This document shows, piece after piece, positions 25,849 through 34,570 of a stretch of 64,000 nucleotides of DNA. The DNA is taken from contig NZ_BAEI01000091.1 of assembly GCF_000241325.1 (NCBI RefSeq), forward strand, positions 1 to 64,000, written 5' to 3'. A program made the position numbers and the translations under genes. The notes below the pieces were generated by a model, which saw only the letters and a program-made list of their open reading frames with translations, had not been told where the DNA came from and did not search any database. The first letter of the stretch is position 1. Each line of letters opens with the position of its first letter. The stretch is from Gordonia polyisoprenivorans NBRC 16320 = JCM 10675. Lineage in GTDB: Bacteria > Actinomycetota > Actinomycetes > Mycobacteriales > Mycobacteriaceae.

Positions 25849-26987
25849 CGGAGCGCGGGCTCGACCCGGAAGCCGACCGCAACGGAGGTGTGGCCGGGTT
25901 CGGAGACGACGTCGAGGTCGCCGCCGAGCTCGCGCACGCGTCGGCGCATCGTCGTCAGACCGAAGCCCGACGCGGCGTCGGCGTCGAAACCCGCTCCGTC
26001 GTCGACGATGTCGAGATGGACCTCGTCGGAGCTGTAGGTGAGCGTGACCCGCAGGACCTTCGCCCGCGCATGCTGCACGACGTTGCCGATGGCGCTCTGT
26101 GCCACCCGCACCAGCGCCGCCTCGACCGGCATGGGCAGCCCGAACGGCTCGCCGTCGACGACGAGGCGGGTACTCAGGCCGTGACCGCCCGCATCATCGG
26201 TCACCCGTTGTAGTGCCGCGCTCAACGAGCGTCCGTCCAACGGTGCCGGAGTGAGTTCGTCGATGAGTCTTCTGGTCTCGCCGAGGGCGTCGGCGGCCGC
26301 GGTACGCGCGGTGTGCAGCTCCGGCGAATGTCCACCGGCCCGGCGTTCGGCCGCGTAGATGAGCATCTGGATGCTCGACAGACTCTGTGACACCGTGTCG
26401 TGGATCTCGCCGGCGAGTCGCTCCCGTTCCCGTGCCCGCCCCACTTCCCGCTGTTCGTCGGCGAGTTCGGCTCGGGTGGCGAGCAGTTCGTCGATGAGGA
26501 GTTGCCGGCTGCGTACCTCGTCGAAGAGTCGTTGATAGCCGGCCGTGATCACCACCGCCACCGCGGCCCCGAGGATCGGTCCGATCGCCGCGGCGACCGA
26601 CCAGCCGTTGTGCAGACCGAAACCCACCACCGCGGCCACCGTGGACATGGCGACACATGCGGTGCCCCAACGCATCCCGGCCAGATGCAGGTAGAGGAAG
26701 AACATCACGAACACCAGGTAGACGGCCTCGCCGCTGACGGACAGGCAAGCCAGCCACACGAGGCTCAGCGCCGCGAGCCACCACCAACCGGCACGGCTCG
26801 AGCGCACCAGCACCATGCCCGAGGCATAGATCGCGAGCCACAGTGCGGCCAGTGCCACCGCCGCCTCCGACGTCGCGCCGCCGCTGCCCACCGCGCGGAC
26901 CGCGACCACCACCGCGAGCACGGCGGCCATGGTGTGCAGGGCCGCGCGCAGGGCGGTGAAGACCGGGGCCAACGGTGAGGAGTGCAT
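25845..26987 (-). CDS. Two-component sensor histidine kinase, NarL group (ChrS-like)
   Basis: A 380-residue membrane kinase. Five or six hydrophobic segments lie within residues 15-150, with no large extracytoplasmic sensor domain, as in intramembrane-sensing kinases. A short coiled coil (residues 155-190) leads to the HisKA_3 dimerisation motif with phospho-acceptor H196 (LAGEIHDTVSQSL). The HATPase domain follows (AIGNVVQHARAKVLRVTLTY, DDGAGFD, GFGLTTMRRRVRELGG). Haem-sensing ChrS kinases have the same topology. It starts at the ATG at 26987, divergent from the permease gene 152 bp away. Confidence 0.9.
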   Translation of the reverse strand: MHSSPLAPVFTALRAALHTMAAVLAVVVAVRAVGSGGATSEAAVALAALWLAIYASGMVLVRSSRAGWWWLAALSLVWLACLSVSGEAVYLVFVMFFLYLHLAGMRWGTACVAMSTVAAVVGFGLHNGWSVAAAIGPILGAAVAVVITAGYQRLFDEVRSRQLLIDELLATRAELADEQREVGRARERERLAGEIHDTVSQSLSSIQMLIYAAERRAGGHSPELHTARTAAADALGETRRLIDELTPAPLDGRSLSAALQRVTDDAGGHGLSTRLVVDGEPFGLPMPVEAALVRVAQSAIGNVVQHARAKVLRVTLTYSSDEVHLDIVDDGAGFDADAASGFGLTTMRRRVRELGGDLDVVSEPGHTSVAVGFRVEPALR

Positions 26988-27139
26988 GTCGATTCAGTTT
27001 ATCGGCGGTGCACTGCCGCGCATCCATCGAAAGTGCGAGTCGCCGGTGCCGAACGATGCACCCCGTGACCCTCCAACTCTCGACGCGCCGCATCCCCGAT
27101 GCCCGCCACACTGGCAACCGACCACCGAAAGGACTCTCC

Positions 27140-28180
27140 ATGTTCGTCGCCATTCGTGATCTCCGAAGAGCCAGAGGACGATTCGCGCTCATCACCCTGG
27201 TGGTGGTGCTGGTGTCGGTGCTCGTCACCTTCCTGGGCGGACTCACCGCGGGATTGCGCCACCAGAACATCTCCGCCCTGCAATCACTGCCCGGTTCGAT
27301 GATCGTGTTCGCCGACACCGGGTCCGCGCCCTCCTTCGATCAGTCGGTGCTGACCACCTCGCAGATCGCGACCTGGCAACACCGTGCCGAAGACGTGGTG
27401 CCCGTCGGCATCTCGCGAGACCGCGCGACCTCGACCACACATACCGATCCGATGCCGGTGGTGCTCTTCGGCCTCGGCGGAAACGACCGCCCGGTCACCG
27501 GCACCGTCGATGTCGCAGCGCCGATCGCCTCGTCTCTCGGGCTCCGTGGAGGCCAGGCCATCCAGGTCGGCGGGCGGACGATGACCGTCGGACGAATCGT
27601 CGGCGACCAGTGGTACGCCCACAGCCCGGTCATCTACCTGCCCATCGACACGTGGCGGGACCTGGCACCGCAGTTCGGCGCCGCCACGGTACTCGCGGTG
27701 ACACCACGTGTCGGCACCGATACGCAGTCCGTGGCCGCCTCGAGTGGCACCACCATCCGCTCCGGGTCCGATGCGCTGTCGGCGTTGGCGTCCTACAGCG
27801 CCGAGAACTCGTCGCTGACACTGATGACGGTGATGTTGTTGCTGATCTCAGCACTGGTCATCGGTGCGTTCTTCACCGTGTGGACCGTGCAACGCGTCCC
27901 CGACATCGCGGTACTCAAGGCGCTGGGGGCGTCCACCGCCTCGTTGGTGCGCGACGCCCTCGGCCAGGCCGTGCTCATCCTGGTCGTGGGGTGCGGCCTC
28001 GGTGTGGCGGTTGCCGTCGGCGGCGGCACCCTGCTGGGCTCGATCCCGTTTGTCGTGACCGCCTCCACCACCCTGTTGCCCGCGCTGGCCACCATCGGAC
28101 TCGGCGTCCTCGGCGCCGGTGCGGCACTGCGTTTCCTCATCACCACCGATCCCCTCACCGCACTCGGGAGCAACCGATGA
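27140..28180 (+). CDS. hrtB: ABC transporter permease, FtsX family (HrtB-like haem exporter)
   Basis: A 346-residue FtsX/MacB-type permease. One N-terminal helix (FALITLVVVLVSVLVTFLGG) precedes a roughly 180-residue extracytoplasmic domain. Three C-terminal helices follow (near 225-250, 270-295 and 305-325), with VLKALGAS in the coupling loop. The start MFVAIRDLRRARGRF, then GLTAGLRHQNISALQSLPG, is very like corynebacterial HrtB as I recall it. HrtBA exports toxic haem. AAAGGA precedes the ATG at 27140; the stop overlaps the ATPase start (ATGA). Control by the divergent kinase/regulator pair is likely. Confidence 0.85.
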   Translation: MFVAIRDLRRARGRFALITLVVVLVSVLVTFLGGLTAGLRHQNISALQSLPGSMIVFADTGSAPSFDQSVLTTSQIATWQHRAEDVVPVGISRDRATSTTHTDPMPVVLFGLGGNDRPVTGTVDVAAPIASSLGLRGGQAIQVGGRTMTVGRIVGDQWYAHSPVIYLPIDTWRDLAPQFGAATVLAVTPRVGTDTQSVAASSGTTIRSGSDALSALASYSAENSSLTLMTVMLLLISALVIGAFFTVWTVQRVPDIAVLKALGASTASLVRDALGQAVLILVVGCGLGVAVAVGGGTLLGSIPFVVTASTTLLPALATIGLGVLGAGAALRFLITTDPLTALGSNR

Positions 28181-28968
28181 CCACGCCACGACGCGTACCG
28201 ACCCTGACGCTGCAGCACGTGACGATGAGCTATGCCGATGGCACCGGCCACCTCACCGCCCTCGACGACATCGAGGCAACCTTCGACGCCGGGACGACCA
28301 GTGCCGTCACCGGGCCGTCGGGATCCGGGAAATCCAGTCTGCTTGCCGTGGCCGGAGCGCTACGCCGTCCCGACAGCGGACGTGTTCTCCTGACCCAACG
28401 CAGCTCGCACCGTTCGGCAAGTGGCTGCGGGACAGTCGATCTGGCGCAATTGCGCGCGTCTGCGGCCACCAGGGTGCGCCGCGAGCGCATCGGCCTGGTC
28501 TTCCAGCAGCCCAATCTGCTGCCGTCGCTGACGGTCCTCGAGCAACTCCAGGTGACCGCACATCTCGGACAATCCCGGATCGTCGGCGCAGCCCGGCGCC
28601 GCGCCACCACTGCTCGGGCCCGAGACCTGTTGGTCGCCGTCGGTCTGGACGGGATGGTGCACCGGTTGCCTGCCCACCTTTCCGGCGGACAGCGTCAACG
28701 GGTCAACATCGCGCGGGCATTGATGAACGAGCCCGACCTCTTGTTGGTCGATGAGCCCACCTCGGCGCTCGACACCGAGCGTGGGGCACAGGTGCTCTCG
28801 ATGCTGATCGACCTCACCGCCGCCACCGAAACCGCAACGATTCTGGTCACCCATGATCGGACGCATCTCGCCCGGATGGACGCCGTGTATCGGATGGTCG
28901 ACGGCGTTCTGTCGCCCAGTGACGCTGGACACACCGACAGCAGGCGGTCTACTGTCGGCGCCAGATAG
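28177..28968 (+). CDS. hrtA: ABC transporter ATP-binding protein (HrtA-like)
   Basis: A 263-residue ATPase of the MacB/LolD subfamily. Walker A GPSGSGKS is at residues 46-53, the Q-loop at 110-111 (VFQQPN), signature LSGGQ at 168-172, Walker B LLLVDEP at 188-194 and the switch His in ILVTHD. It is longer than typical HrtA because of an insert after Walker A (about residues 72-100) and a C-terminal tail. It partners the permease encoded just upstream, whose stop it overlaps as ATGA. Its own stop touches a 14-bp palindrome belonging to the next gene. Confidence 0.88.
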   Translation: MTTPRRVPTLTLQHVTMSYADGTGHLTALDDIEATFDAGTTSAVTGPSGSGKSSLLAVAGALRRPDSGRVLLTQRSSHRSASGCGTVDLAQLRASAATRVRRERIGLVFQQPNLLPSLTVLEQLQVTAHLGQSRIVGAARRRATTARARDLLVAVGLDGMVHRLPAHLSGGQRQRVNIARALMNEPDLLLVDEPTSALDTERGAQVLSMLIDLTAATETATILVTHDRTHLARMDAVYRMVDGVLSPSDAGHTDSRRSTVGAR

Positions 28969-28981
28969 TCAATTAATTGAC
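28968..28981. promoter_or_regulatory. Perfect 14-bp palindrome, proposed PadR operator 1
   Basis: GTCAATTAATTGAC is a perfect palindrome and strikingly AT-rich for this genome. It lies 17 bp before the NTF2-like start codon, just ahead of AAGGA. A matching 17-bp sequence (14 of 17 identical, TAGTCAA..AATTG.CC) lies 11 bp before the padR start, so both genes probably share one regulator. Confidence 0.6.
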
Positions 28982-28998
28982 CAAGGAGTCGTGATCGA

Positions 28999-29403
28999 AT
29001 GCACCCGTTCCGCAAAGCGGTGGAAAACCGGGACATGGCAGCCGTCGACGAGCTTCTCGCCGAGGACGTGACCTTCATCAGTCCGGTCGCTTTCGCGCCC
29101 TATCAGGGCAAACCGATCACCGCGGCCATCCTGCGTGGCGTGTTCCGGGTGTTCGAGGACTTCCGTTACGTCAAGGAGTTCGGTGCGCCCGGAGCGCCCG
29201 ACCATGCCCTGATGTTCGAGACGACGGTGAACGGCAGGGCGATCACCGGCTGCGATTTCCTTCATCTCGACGCCGACGGCAAGATCGACGAGTTGATGGT
29301 GATGGTCCGACCGTTGTCCGGGGCCACCGCACTCGCCGAGGCGATGGGGGCGCAGTTCGACCGGATTCGCGCCGAGGCCGAAAGCGGAGCCCACAGCGGA
29401 TAG
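28999..29403 (+). CDS. Nuclear transport factor 2 (SnoaL-like) family protein
   Basis: A 134-residue NTF2-fold protein: VENRDMAAVDELLAEDVTFISPVAFAPYQGK in the helical part, then ILRGVFRVFEDFRYVKEFG and DFLHLDADGKIDELMVMVRPLSG in the sheet. The fold serves as a small hydrophobic-substrate pocket for isomerases, cyclases or as a non-enzymatic binder; no catalytic Asp/His pair stands out. The ATG at 28999 follows AAGGAG. It is convergent with the padR gene, and both have the same AT-rich palindrome in front, so it is probably the main PadR target. Confidence 0.8.
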   Translation: MHPFRKAVENRDMAAVDELLAEDVTFISPVAFAPYQGKPITAAILRGVFRVFEDFRYVKEFGAPGAPDHALMFETTVNGRAITGCDFLHLDADGKIDELMVMVRPLSGATALAEAMGAQFDRIRAEAESGAHSG

Positions 29404-29414
29404 GCGCGCCGTGC

Positions 29415-29987
29415 TCAGTGCGTCGTCTCGGTCCGGTCGAGGCGCGCGGACAGGACGTCGGCTGCACGGCGACACCACGCCGCATTCTCCCGCTCGAAGG
29501 CGATGCCGCGCAGCCCCGTGAGATACGGTCCCACGCGCGGACTCTCGGCCAGGTACCGGTCCTCGGACATCTCCCCACGCATCTTCGCGAGCAGCGATTC
29601 GATCAGCTCGGCCTTGGCCAACGCGTGCGCCCGACGGGCATGCAGGGTCTCGATCAGGGTGGCCGCCTCGCCGACATCGCACGCCCGCACCTTGACCAGC
29701 AGATCGTCGCGCACGAAGGTGGGTTTGGATGCGGCCGAGACGAAGTCGACGAGTGCGGCACGCCCGGTGTCACTCAGGGTGAAGACGCGCTTGTTGGGTC
29801 GGCCCTGTTGGGTCACCTCACGACCGCGGATCAGGCCGTCGGCCTCCAGACGCGACAGTTCGGCATACAACTGTTGTGGCGTCGCGAACCAGAAGCTCGC
29901 AACCGCCACGTCGAAGGTCTTGGCCAGTTGATACCCACTGGCGCCGTCGTCGAGGAGTTCGGCGAGGATCGCGTGACGCAACGACAT
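29415..29987 (-). CDS. PadR family transcriptional regulator
   Basis: A 190-residue protein. The N-terminal PadR winged helix (LRHAILAELLDDGASGYQLAKTFD, then TPQQLYAELSRLEADGLI and RGREVTQQGRPNKRVFTLSDTG) is followed by a C-terminal helical dimerisation domain of the virulence-activator alpha type (ERENAAWCRRAADVLSARL). PadR repressors release DNA on binding a phenolic or other small ligand. The ATG at 29987 has an imperfect copy of GTCAATTAATTGAC 11 bp upstream, consistent with autorepression and control of the convergent NTF2-like gene. Confidence 0.9.
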   Translation of the reverse strand: MSLRHAILAELLDDGASGYQLAKTFDVAVASFWFATPQQLYAELSRLEADGLIRGREVTQQGRPNKRVFTLSDTGRAALVDFVSAASKPTFVRDDLLVKVRACDVGEAATLIETLHARRAHALAKAELIESLLAKMRGEMSEDRYLAESPRVGPYLTGLRGIAFERENAAWCRRAADVLSARLDRTETTH

Positions 29988-29997
29988 GCCCCCAGAG

Positions 29998-30014
29998 TAG
30001 TCAACAAATTGCCC
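29998..30014 (-). promoter_or_regulatory. Proposed PadR operator 2, upstream of padR
   Basis: TAGTCAACAAATTGCCC matches TAGTCAATTAATTGACC at 28966-28982 in 14 of 17 positions. It ends 11 bp before the padR start codon. The similar position relative to the start in both genes favours a repressor site. Confidence 0.5.
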
Positions 30015-30111
30015 CTATTGGGTATTGAGCCGGGCACCGTCGCGGGATACCGTCGAGGAACGCGCCGCTCGCCCACGATGGTCGGCGCCTCACGCGCCGC
30101 GAAGGAGAACG

Positions 30112-31155
30112 ATGAAACTCGGACTGCAGCTGGGATATTGGGGTGCGCAGCCGGCACCGAACCACCACGAACTCGTGCTCGCCGCCGAGGAATCCGGGTT
30201 CGACGCGGTCTTCACCGCCGAGGCGTGGGGCTCGGACGCCTACACCCCGCTGGCCTGGTGGGGCGCCTCGACGCAGCGGATGCGGTTGGGCACGTCGGTC
30301 TTGCAGCTCTCGGCGCGCACGCCCACCGCCTGTGCGATGGCCGCCCTCACCCTCGACCATCTCTCCGGTGGCCGGCACATCGTCGGCCTCGGTGTGTCGG
30401 GTCCGCAGGTGGTCGAGGGCTGGTACGGGCAGAAGTTCGAGAAGCCGTTGGCGCGCACCCGTGAATACATCGACATCATGCGGCAGGTGTGGGCGAGACA
30501 GGCACCGGTGGTCAGCGACGGTCCGCACTACCCGCTGCCCTACACCGGGCCCGGTGCGACCGGACTGGGCAAGCCGCTCAAGCCGATCGTTCACCCGCTG
30601 CGGGCCGACATCCCGGTGATGCTCGGCGCCGAGGGACCGAAGAACATCGCTCTTGCCGCGGAGATCGCCGACGGCTGGTTGCCGTTGTTCTACACGCCAC
30701 GGATGGCCGACACCTACAACGCGTGGCTCGACGAGGGATTCGCCCGGCCCGGCGCCCGCCGCAGTCGGGAGGACTTCGAGATCTGCGCGACCGCCCAGAT
30801 CGTCATCACCGACGACCGCGACGCCTCCTACGCCGCGATCAAACCGTTCCTGGCTCTCTACATGGGCGGAATGGGCAGCGAGGACACCAACTTCCACGCC
30901 GAGGTCTACCGGCGCATGGGCTACGGCGAGGTCGTCGACGAGGTCACCTCGCTGTTCCGGTCCGGGCGCAAGGACGACGCCGCGGCGATCATCCCCGACC
31001 AGGTGGTCGACGATTCGGCCATCGTCGGCGATGTCGATCATGTCCGGGAACAGATCGCGGTCTGGGAGAAGGCAGGCGTCACCACGATGCTGGTCTCGCC
31101 GGGCAGTGTCGAGGAGGTGCGCCGTCTGGCATCGTTGGTCGCCGAGACCGCGTAG
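30112..31155 (+). CDS. LLM class F420-dependent oxidoreductase
   Basis: A 347-residue luciferase-like TIM barrel. It begins MKLGLQLGYWGAQPAP, with AEESGFDAVFTAEAWGSDAYTPLAWWGA and LDHLSGGRHIVGLGVSGPQVVEGWYG, and later PVMLGAEGPKNIALAAEIADGWLP. This pattern is typical of actinobacterial F420-type rather than FMN-type LLM proteins. The reaction is a hydride transfer; substrate not identifiable. GAAGGAG lies 5 bp before the ATG. It stands between padR and the FKBP lipoprotein gene with no obvious functional link. Confidence 0.9.
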   Translation: MKLGLQLGYWGAQPAPNHHELVLAAEESGFDAVFTAEAWGSDAYTPLAWWGASTQRMRLGTSVLQLSARTPTACAMAALTLDHLSGGRHIVGLGVSGPQVVEGWYGQKFEKPLARTREYIDIMRQVWARQAPVVSDGPHYPLPYTGPGATGLGKPLKPIVHPLRADIPVMLGAEGPKNIALAAEIADGWLPLFYTPRMADTYNAWLDEGFARPGARRSREDFEICATAQIVITDDRDASYAAIKPFLALYMGGMGSEDTNFHAEVYRRMGYGEVVDEVTSLFRSGRKDDAAAIIPDQVVDDSAIVGDVDHVREQIAVWEKAGVTTMLVSPGSVEEVRRLASLVAETA

Positions 31156-31173
31156 GTAGTAGCGTTGCGCGGC

Positions 31174-31686
31174 ATGCGCATGCTTCGAGGAGTCCTCGCA
31201 TCGATCGCCCTTCTCGCCGTGGTGATGGTGGCCGGATGTGGCTCGTCCGACGACGAGCCGCCGAGTTGGTCACTGAACGGATCGACCGGACGGGTCACGG
31301 TAACCGGGGCGAAGAATGACACCTCCGCCCCGCAGGTGTCGGTGACCACGCCGTTCGCGGTTACCGAGACGCAGGTGCACACGTTGAGCGGCGGTGACGG
31401 CCAGACCGTCGGGCAGGGCGCCAACGTCACCGTCAACTACGTCGGCGTCGACGGACGCACCGGACTGCAGTTCGACAGCAGCTACACCCGCGGCCAGCCC
31501 GCGCAATTCTCACTGGCACAGGTGGTTCCGGGATTCAGCAAGGCGATCGCCGGCCAGCGCGTCGGCTCCACGGTCGCGGTGGCGATCGCCCCCGCCGACG
31601 GCTACCCCGACGGCAATCCGTCGGCTGGCATCAACGCCGGGGACACGTTGGTCTTCGCGATCGTCATCGTTTCTGCCGACGGCTGA
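31174..31686 (+). CDS. FKBP-type peptidyl-prolyl isomerase lipoprotein
   Basis: A 170-residue protein. A lipoprotein signal peptide (LRGVLASIALLAVVMVAGC, lipobox V-A-G-C near residue 22) is followed by a Ser/Asp linker and one FKBP domain (VTVNYVGVDGRTGLQFDSSYTRGQP, VVPGFSKAIAGQRVGSTVAVAIAP, GDTLVFAIVIVS). It should be anchored outside the membrane and help fold exported proteins. The ATG at 31174 fits the signal peptide; an ATG six bases later is also possible. It converges with the UvrA-like gene, and its stop lies in a short hairpin. Confidence 0.88.
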   Translation: MRMLRGVLASIALLAVVMVAGCGSSDDEPPSWSLNGSTGRVTVTGAKNDTSAPQVSVTTPFAVTETQVHTLSGGDGQTVGQGANVTVNYVGVDGRTGLQFDSSYTRGQPAQFSLAQVVPGFSKAIAGQRVGSTVAVAIAPADGYPDGNPSAGINAGDTLVFAIVIVSADG

Positions 31687-31692
31687 GCCGTC
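31678..31692. terminator. Short hairpin centred on a stop codon
   Basis: GACGGC (31678-31683), loop TGA (the FKBP stop, 31684-31686) and GCCGTC (31687-31692) form a perfect 6-bp stem that reaches the convergent UvrA-like stop. It is a likely weak bidirectional terminator; no U-run follows. Confidence 0.4.
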
Positions 31693-34078
31693 AGGCGCCG
31701 ACGTAGTCGGCGAGGTGGCGGCCGGTGAGTGTGGTTGACTCCGAGACCAATTGGGCCGGGGTGCCGGTGAACACCACCTGACCGCCATCGTGTCCGGCTC
31801 CCGGTCCGAGGTCGATGATCCAGTCGGCGTGGGCCATCACGGCCTGGTGGTGTTCGATGACGATCACCGATTTCCCGGCGTCGACCAGGCGGTCGAGTAG
31901 TCCGAGCAGTTGCTCGACATCTGCCAGATGCAGCCCGGAGGTGGGTTCGTCGAGGATGTAGACATCACCCTTCTCCCCCATCTGTGCGGCCAGTTTGAGG
32001 CGCTGACGTTCCCCGCCGGACAGTGTGGTCAGCGGTTGTCCGATCCGTAGATAGCCCAGCCCCACGTCGGACAGTCGCTGTAGGATCTTGTGTGCAGCAG
32101 GTATTTTCGCGTCCCCGTCGGAGAAGAACCGCTCGGCCTGGGCCACCGACATCGCCAGTACCTCGTCGATGTCGGCACCGCCGAAGGTGTAGGTGAGTAC
32201 CTCGGCCTGAAATCGCTTGCCCTCGCAGACCTCGCAGATCGTCGAGACCCCGCCCATCATCGCCAGATCGGAATAGACGACGCCCGCACCTTTGCAGTTG
32301 GGGCATGCGCCCTCCGAATTGGCGCTGAACAGAGCCGGTTTGACGCCGTTGGCCTTGGCGAACGCCTTGCGGATGGGCTCGAGCAGGCCGGTGTAGGTGG
32401 CGGGGTTGCTGCGCCGCGAACCCTTGATCGCAGCCTGATCGATGCTGACGACGCCGTCGCGTCCGGCCACGGATCCGCCGATGAGCGAACTCTTCCCCGA
32501 TCCGGCGACGCCGGTCAGTACCACGAGCACACCGAGCGGGATGTCGACGTCGACATCGCGGAGGTTGTGGGTGTCCGCGCCACGGACCTCGAGGATGCCG
32601 GTCGCCTCACGCAGGGTCGCCTTGAGTGTGGCGCGGTCGTCGAGGTGGCGGCCGGTGAGGGTGTCGGCGCCGCGCAGTCCCTCGACGCTGCCCTCGAAGA
32701 CGATCTGACCACCCTCGGTGCCCGCGCCCGGGCCGATGTCGACGACGTGGTCGGCGATCGCGATGGCCTCCGGTTTGTGTTCGACGACGAGCACCGTGTT
32801 GCCCTTGTCGCGTAGTTGTCGCAGGAGATCGTTCATCCGCTCGATGTCGTGCGGATGCAGCCCGATCGTGGGTTCGTCGAAGACATAGGTGACATCGGTC
32901 AGAGAGGAGCCCAGATGACGGATCAGCTTGGTGCGCTGAGCCTCTCCGCCCGAGAGCGTGCCTGCCGGTCGATCCAGGGAGAGGTAGCCCAGACCGATGG
33001 CGACGAAGGAGTCCAGCAGTTCCGACAGTGAGGTCAACAGCGGACTCACCGATGCCGTCGACGATCCCTGCAGGCTGCGCACCCAGTCGGCGAGGTCGGT
33101 GATCTGCAGGGCGCAGACGTCGGCGATGCTGCGACCGTCGATCTTCGATGATCGTGCGAGTTCGGACAGCCGCGTGCCGTCGCAGTCGGGGCACACGGTG
33201 AAGGTGATCGCGCGGTCGACGAAGGCTCGGATGTGCGGCTGCATCGCCTCCCGGTCCTTGGCCAGCATGGATTTCTGGATCTTGGGGATCAGGCCCTCGA
33301 ACGTGACGTTGATGCCCTCGACCTTGATCCGCTTGGGTTCGGAGTAGAGCAGGATGTCGAGTTGTCGTTTGGTGAACTTGGCGATGGGTTTGTCGGGGTC
33401 GAAGAATCCGCACTCGCGATAGATGCGCCCGTACCAGCCGTCCATCGAGTAGCCGGGAATCGTCAGTGCGCCCTCGTTGAGGGATTTCGTCTCGTCGTAG
33501 AGGGCCGTCAGGTCGAAGTCGGAGACCTCGCCTCGCCCCTCGCATCGCGGACACATCCCGCCCGTGATGCTGAACTCCCTGCGTCCCTTGACTTTTCGGC
33601 CACCGCGTTCGATCTCGACGGCCCCGGCACCCGACACCGAGGCGACATTGAACGAGAACGCCTGCGGCGAACCGATGGCCGGCTCGCCGAGACGACTGAA
33701 CAGGATGCGCAACATGGCATTGGCGTCGGTGGCGGTGCCGACCGTGGACCGCGGGTTGGCGCCCATGCGTTCCTGGTCGACGATGATCGCCGTGGTCAGG
33801 CCCTCGAGCACGTCGACGTCGGGCCGGGCCAGGCTCGGCATGAAGCCCTGGACGAACGCACTGTAGGTTTCATTGATCATCCGCTGCGATTCCGCGGCGA
33901 TCGTCGCGAACACCAGCGAGCTCTTCCCCGACCCCGACACCCCGGTGAACACCGTCAGGCGCCGTTTGGGGATCTCGACGTCGACGTTGCGCAGGTTGTT
34001 CGCCCAGGCGCCATGCACCCGGATGATGTCGTGGGTGTCGGCGGGGTGGGGCGTCGATCTCGTCGGCGTCCGGCTCAT
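31691..34078 (-). CDS. Short UvrA-like ATPase (UvrA2/DrrC type)
   Basis: A 795-residue excinuclease-A-like protein with two ABC ATPase modules. The first has Walker A GVSGSGKS (residues 46-53) and signature LSGGEAQRTKL. The second has GVAGSGKSSLIGGS and LSGGERQRLKL, ending YILDEPTSGLHL. Zn-binding Cys pairs occur as CPRCEGRG and CPNCKGAG, then CEVCEGKR. At about 800 rather than 950 residues, it lacks most of the UvrB-binding region of housekeeping UvrA. Relatives such as DrrC protect against DNA-intercalating antibiotics. It is not expected to be the organism's main UvrA. Confidence 0.87.
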   Translation of the reverse strand: MSRTPTRSTPHPADTHDIIRVHGAWANNLRNVDVEIPKRRLTVFTGVSGSGKSSLVFATIAAESQRMINETYSAFVQGFMPSLARPDVDVLEGLTTAIIVDQERMGANPRSTVGTATDANAMLRILFSRLGEPAIGSPQAFSFNVASVSGAGAVEIERGGRKVKGRREFSITGGMCPRCEGRGEVSDFDLTALYDETKSLNEGALTIPGYSMDGWYGRIYRECGFFDPDKPIAKFTKRQLDILLYSEPKRIKVEGINVTFEGLIPKIQKSMLAKDREAMQPHIRAFVDRAITFTVCPDCDGTRLSELARSSKIDGRSIADVCALQITDLADWVRSLQGSSTASVSPLLTSLSELLDSFVAIGLGYLSLDRPAGTLSGGEAQRTKLIRHLGSSLTDVTYVFDEPTIGLHPHDIERMNDLLRQLRDKGNTVLVVEHKPEAIAIADHVVDIGPGAGTEGGQIVFEGSVEGLRGADTLTGRHLDDRATLKATLREATGILEVRGADTHNLRDVDVDIPLGVLVVLTGVAGSGKSSLIGGSVAGRDGVVSIDQAAIKGSRRSNPATYTGLLEPIRKAFAKANGVKPALFSANSEGACPNCKGAGVVYSDLAMMGGVSTICEVCEGKRFQAEVLTYTFGGADIDEVLAMSVAQAERFFSDGDAKIPAAHKILQRLSDVGLGYLRIGQPLTTLSGGERQRLKLAAQMGEKGDVYILDEPTSGLHLADVEQLLGLLDRLVDAGKSVIVIEHHQAVMAHADWIIDLGPGAGHDGGQVVFTGTPAQLVSESTTLTGRHLADYVGA

Positions 34079-34146
34079 CGGCTCTCCGTTGCGGTCGGGC
34101 TTCTCTGGTGGGATGGCAAGGTCTCGGGCGTCACGTGGCCCGGGCG

Positions 34147-34560
34147 TCAGGGAGTCTGGTTGATGCGCAGCAGGTTGCCCGTCGGGTCGCGAAATGCGCA
34201 GTCGCGCACACCGTACGGTTGGTCCATCGGTTCCTGGATGACCTCGGCCCCGGCAGCTTGGAGCTTGTCGAACACGCCTTGGAGGTCGTCGGTGGCCAAC
34301 GTCAGTGCTGCGCCGTAGGTGCCCTTGGCGATGAGATCGAGGATCGTCTCCCGCTCCTGTTCGGTGATGCCGGGATCGACGGCGGGCGGGTGGAGCACGA
34401 CAGCGGTCTGCGGCTGGTTCGGGGGCCCCACGGTGAGCCAGCGCATGCCGGAGTAGCCGACGTCGTTGCGAACCTCGAATCCGAGGGCGTCGCGATAGAA
34501 CCCGAGTGCCGCGTCGGGATCGGTCTGTGGGAGAAAGGTGTAGGCAATGGTGATGTCCAT
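34147..34560 (-). CDS. VOC family (glyoxalase/bleomycin-resistance-fold) protein
   Basis: A 137-residue VOC protein: ITIAYTFLPQTDPDAALGFYRDALGFEVRNDVGYSGMRW, then GAEVIQEPMDQPYGVRDCAFRDPTGNLLRI. The motif PYGVRDCAFRDPTGN is typical of the antibiotic-resistance/dioxygenase-like branch. Metal ligands cannot be assigned with confidence. It starts 10 bp after the stop of the AraC-type regulator on the same strand, so regulator and VOC protein form a two-gene operon, a common pairing in actinomycetes. Confidence 0.85.
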   Translation of the reverse strand: MDITIAYTFLPQTDPDAALGFYRDALGFEVRNDVGYSGMRWLTVGPPNQPQTAVVLHPPAVDPGITEQERETILDLIAKGTYGAALTLATDDLQGVFDKLQAAGAEVIQEPMDQPYGVRDCAFRDPTGNLLRINQTP

Positions 34561-34570
34561 GCCGACAACG

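Noticed and set aside
27007..27062. GGTGCA..TGCACC inverted pair between the kinase and permease genes
   Set aside because: Six-base arms 44 bp apart are expected by chance; not enough for an operator call.
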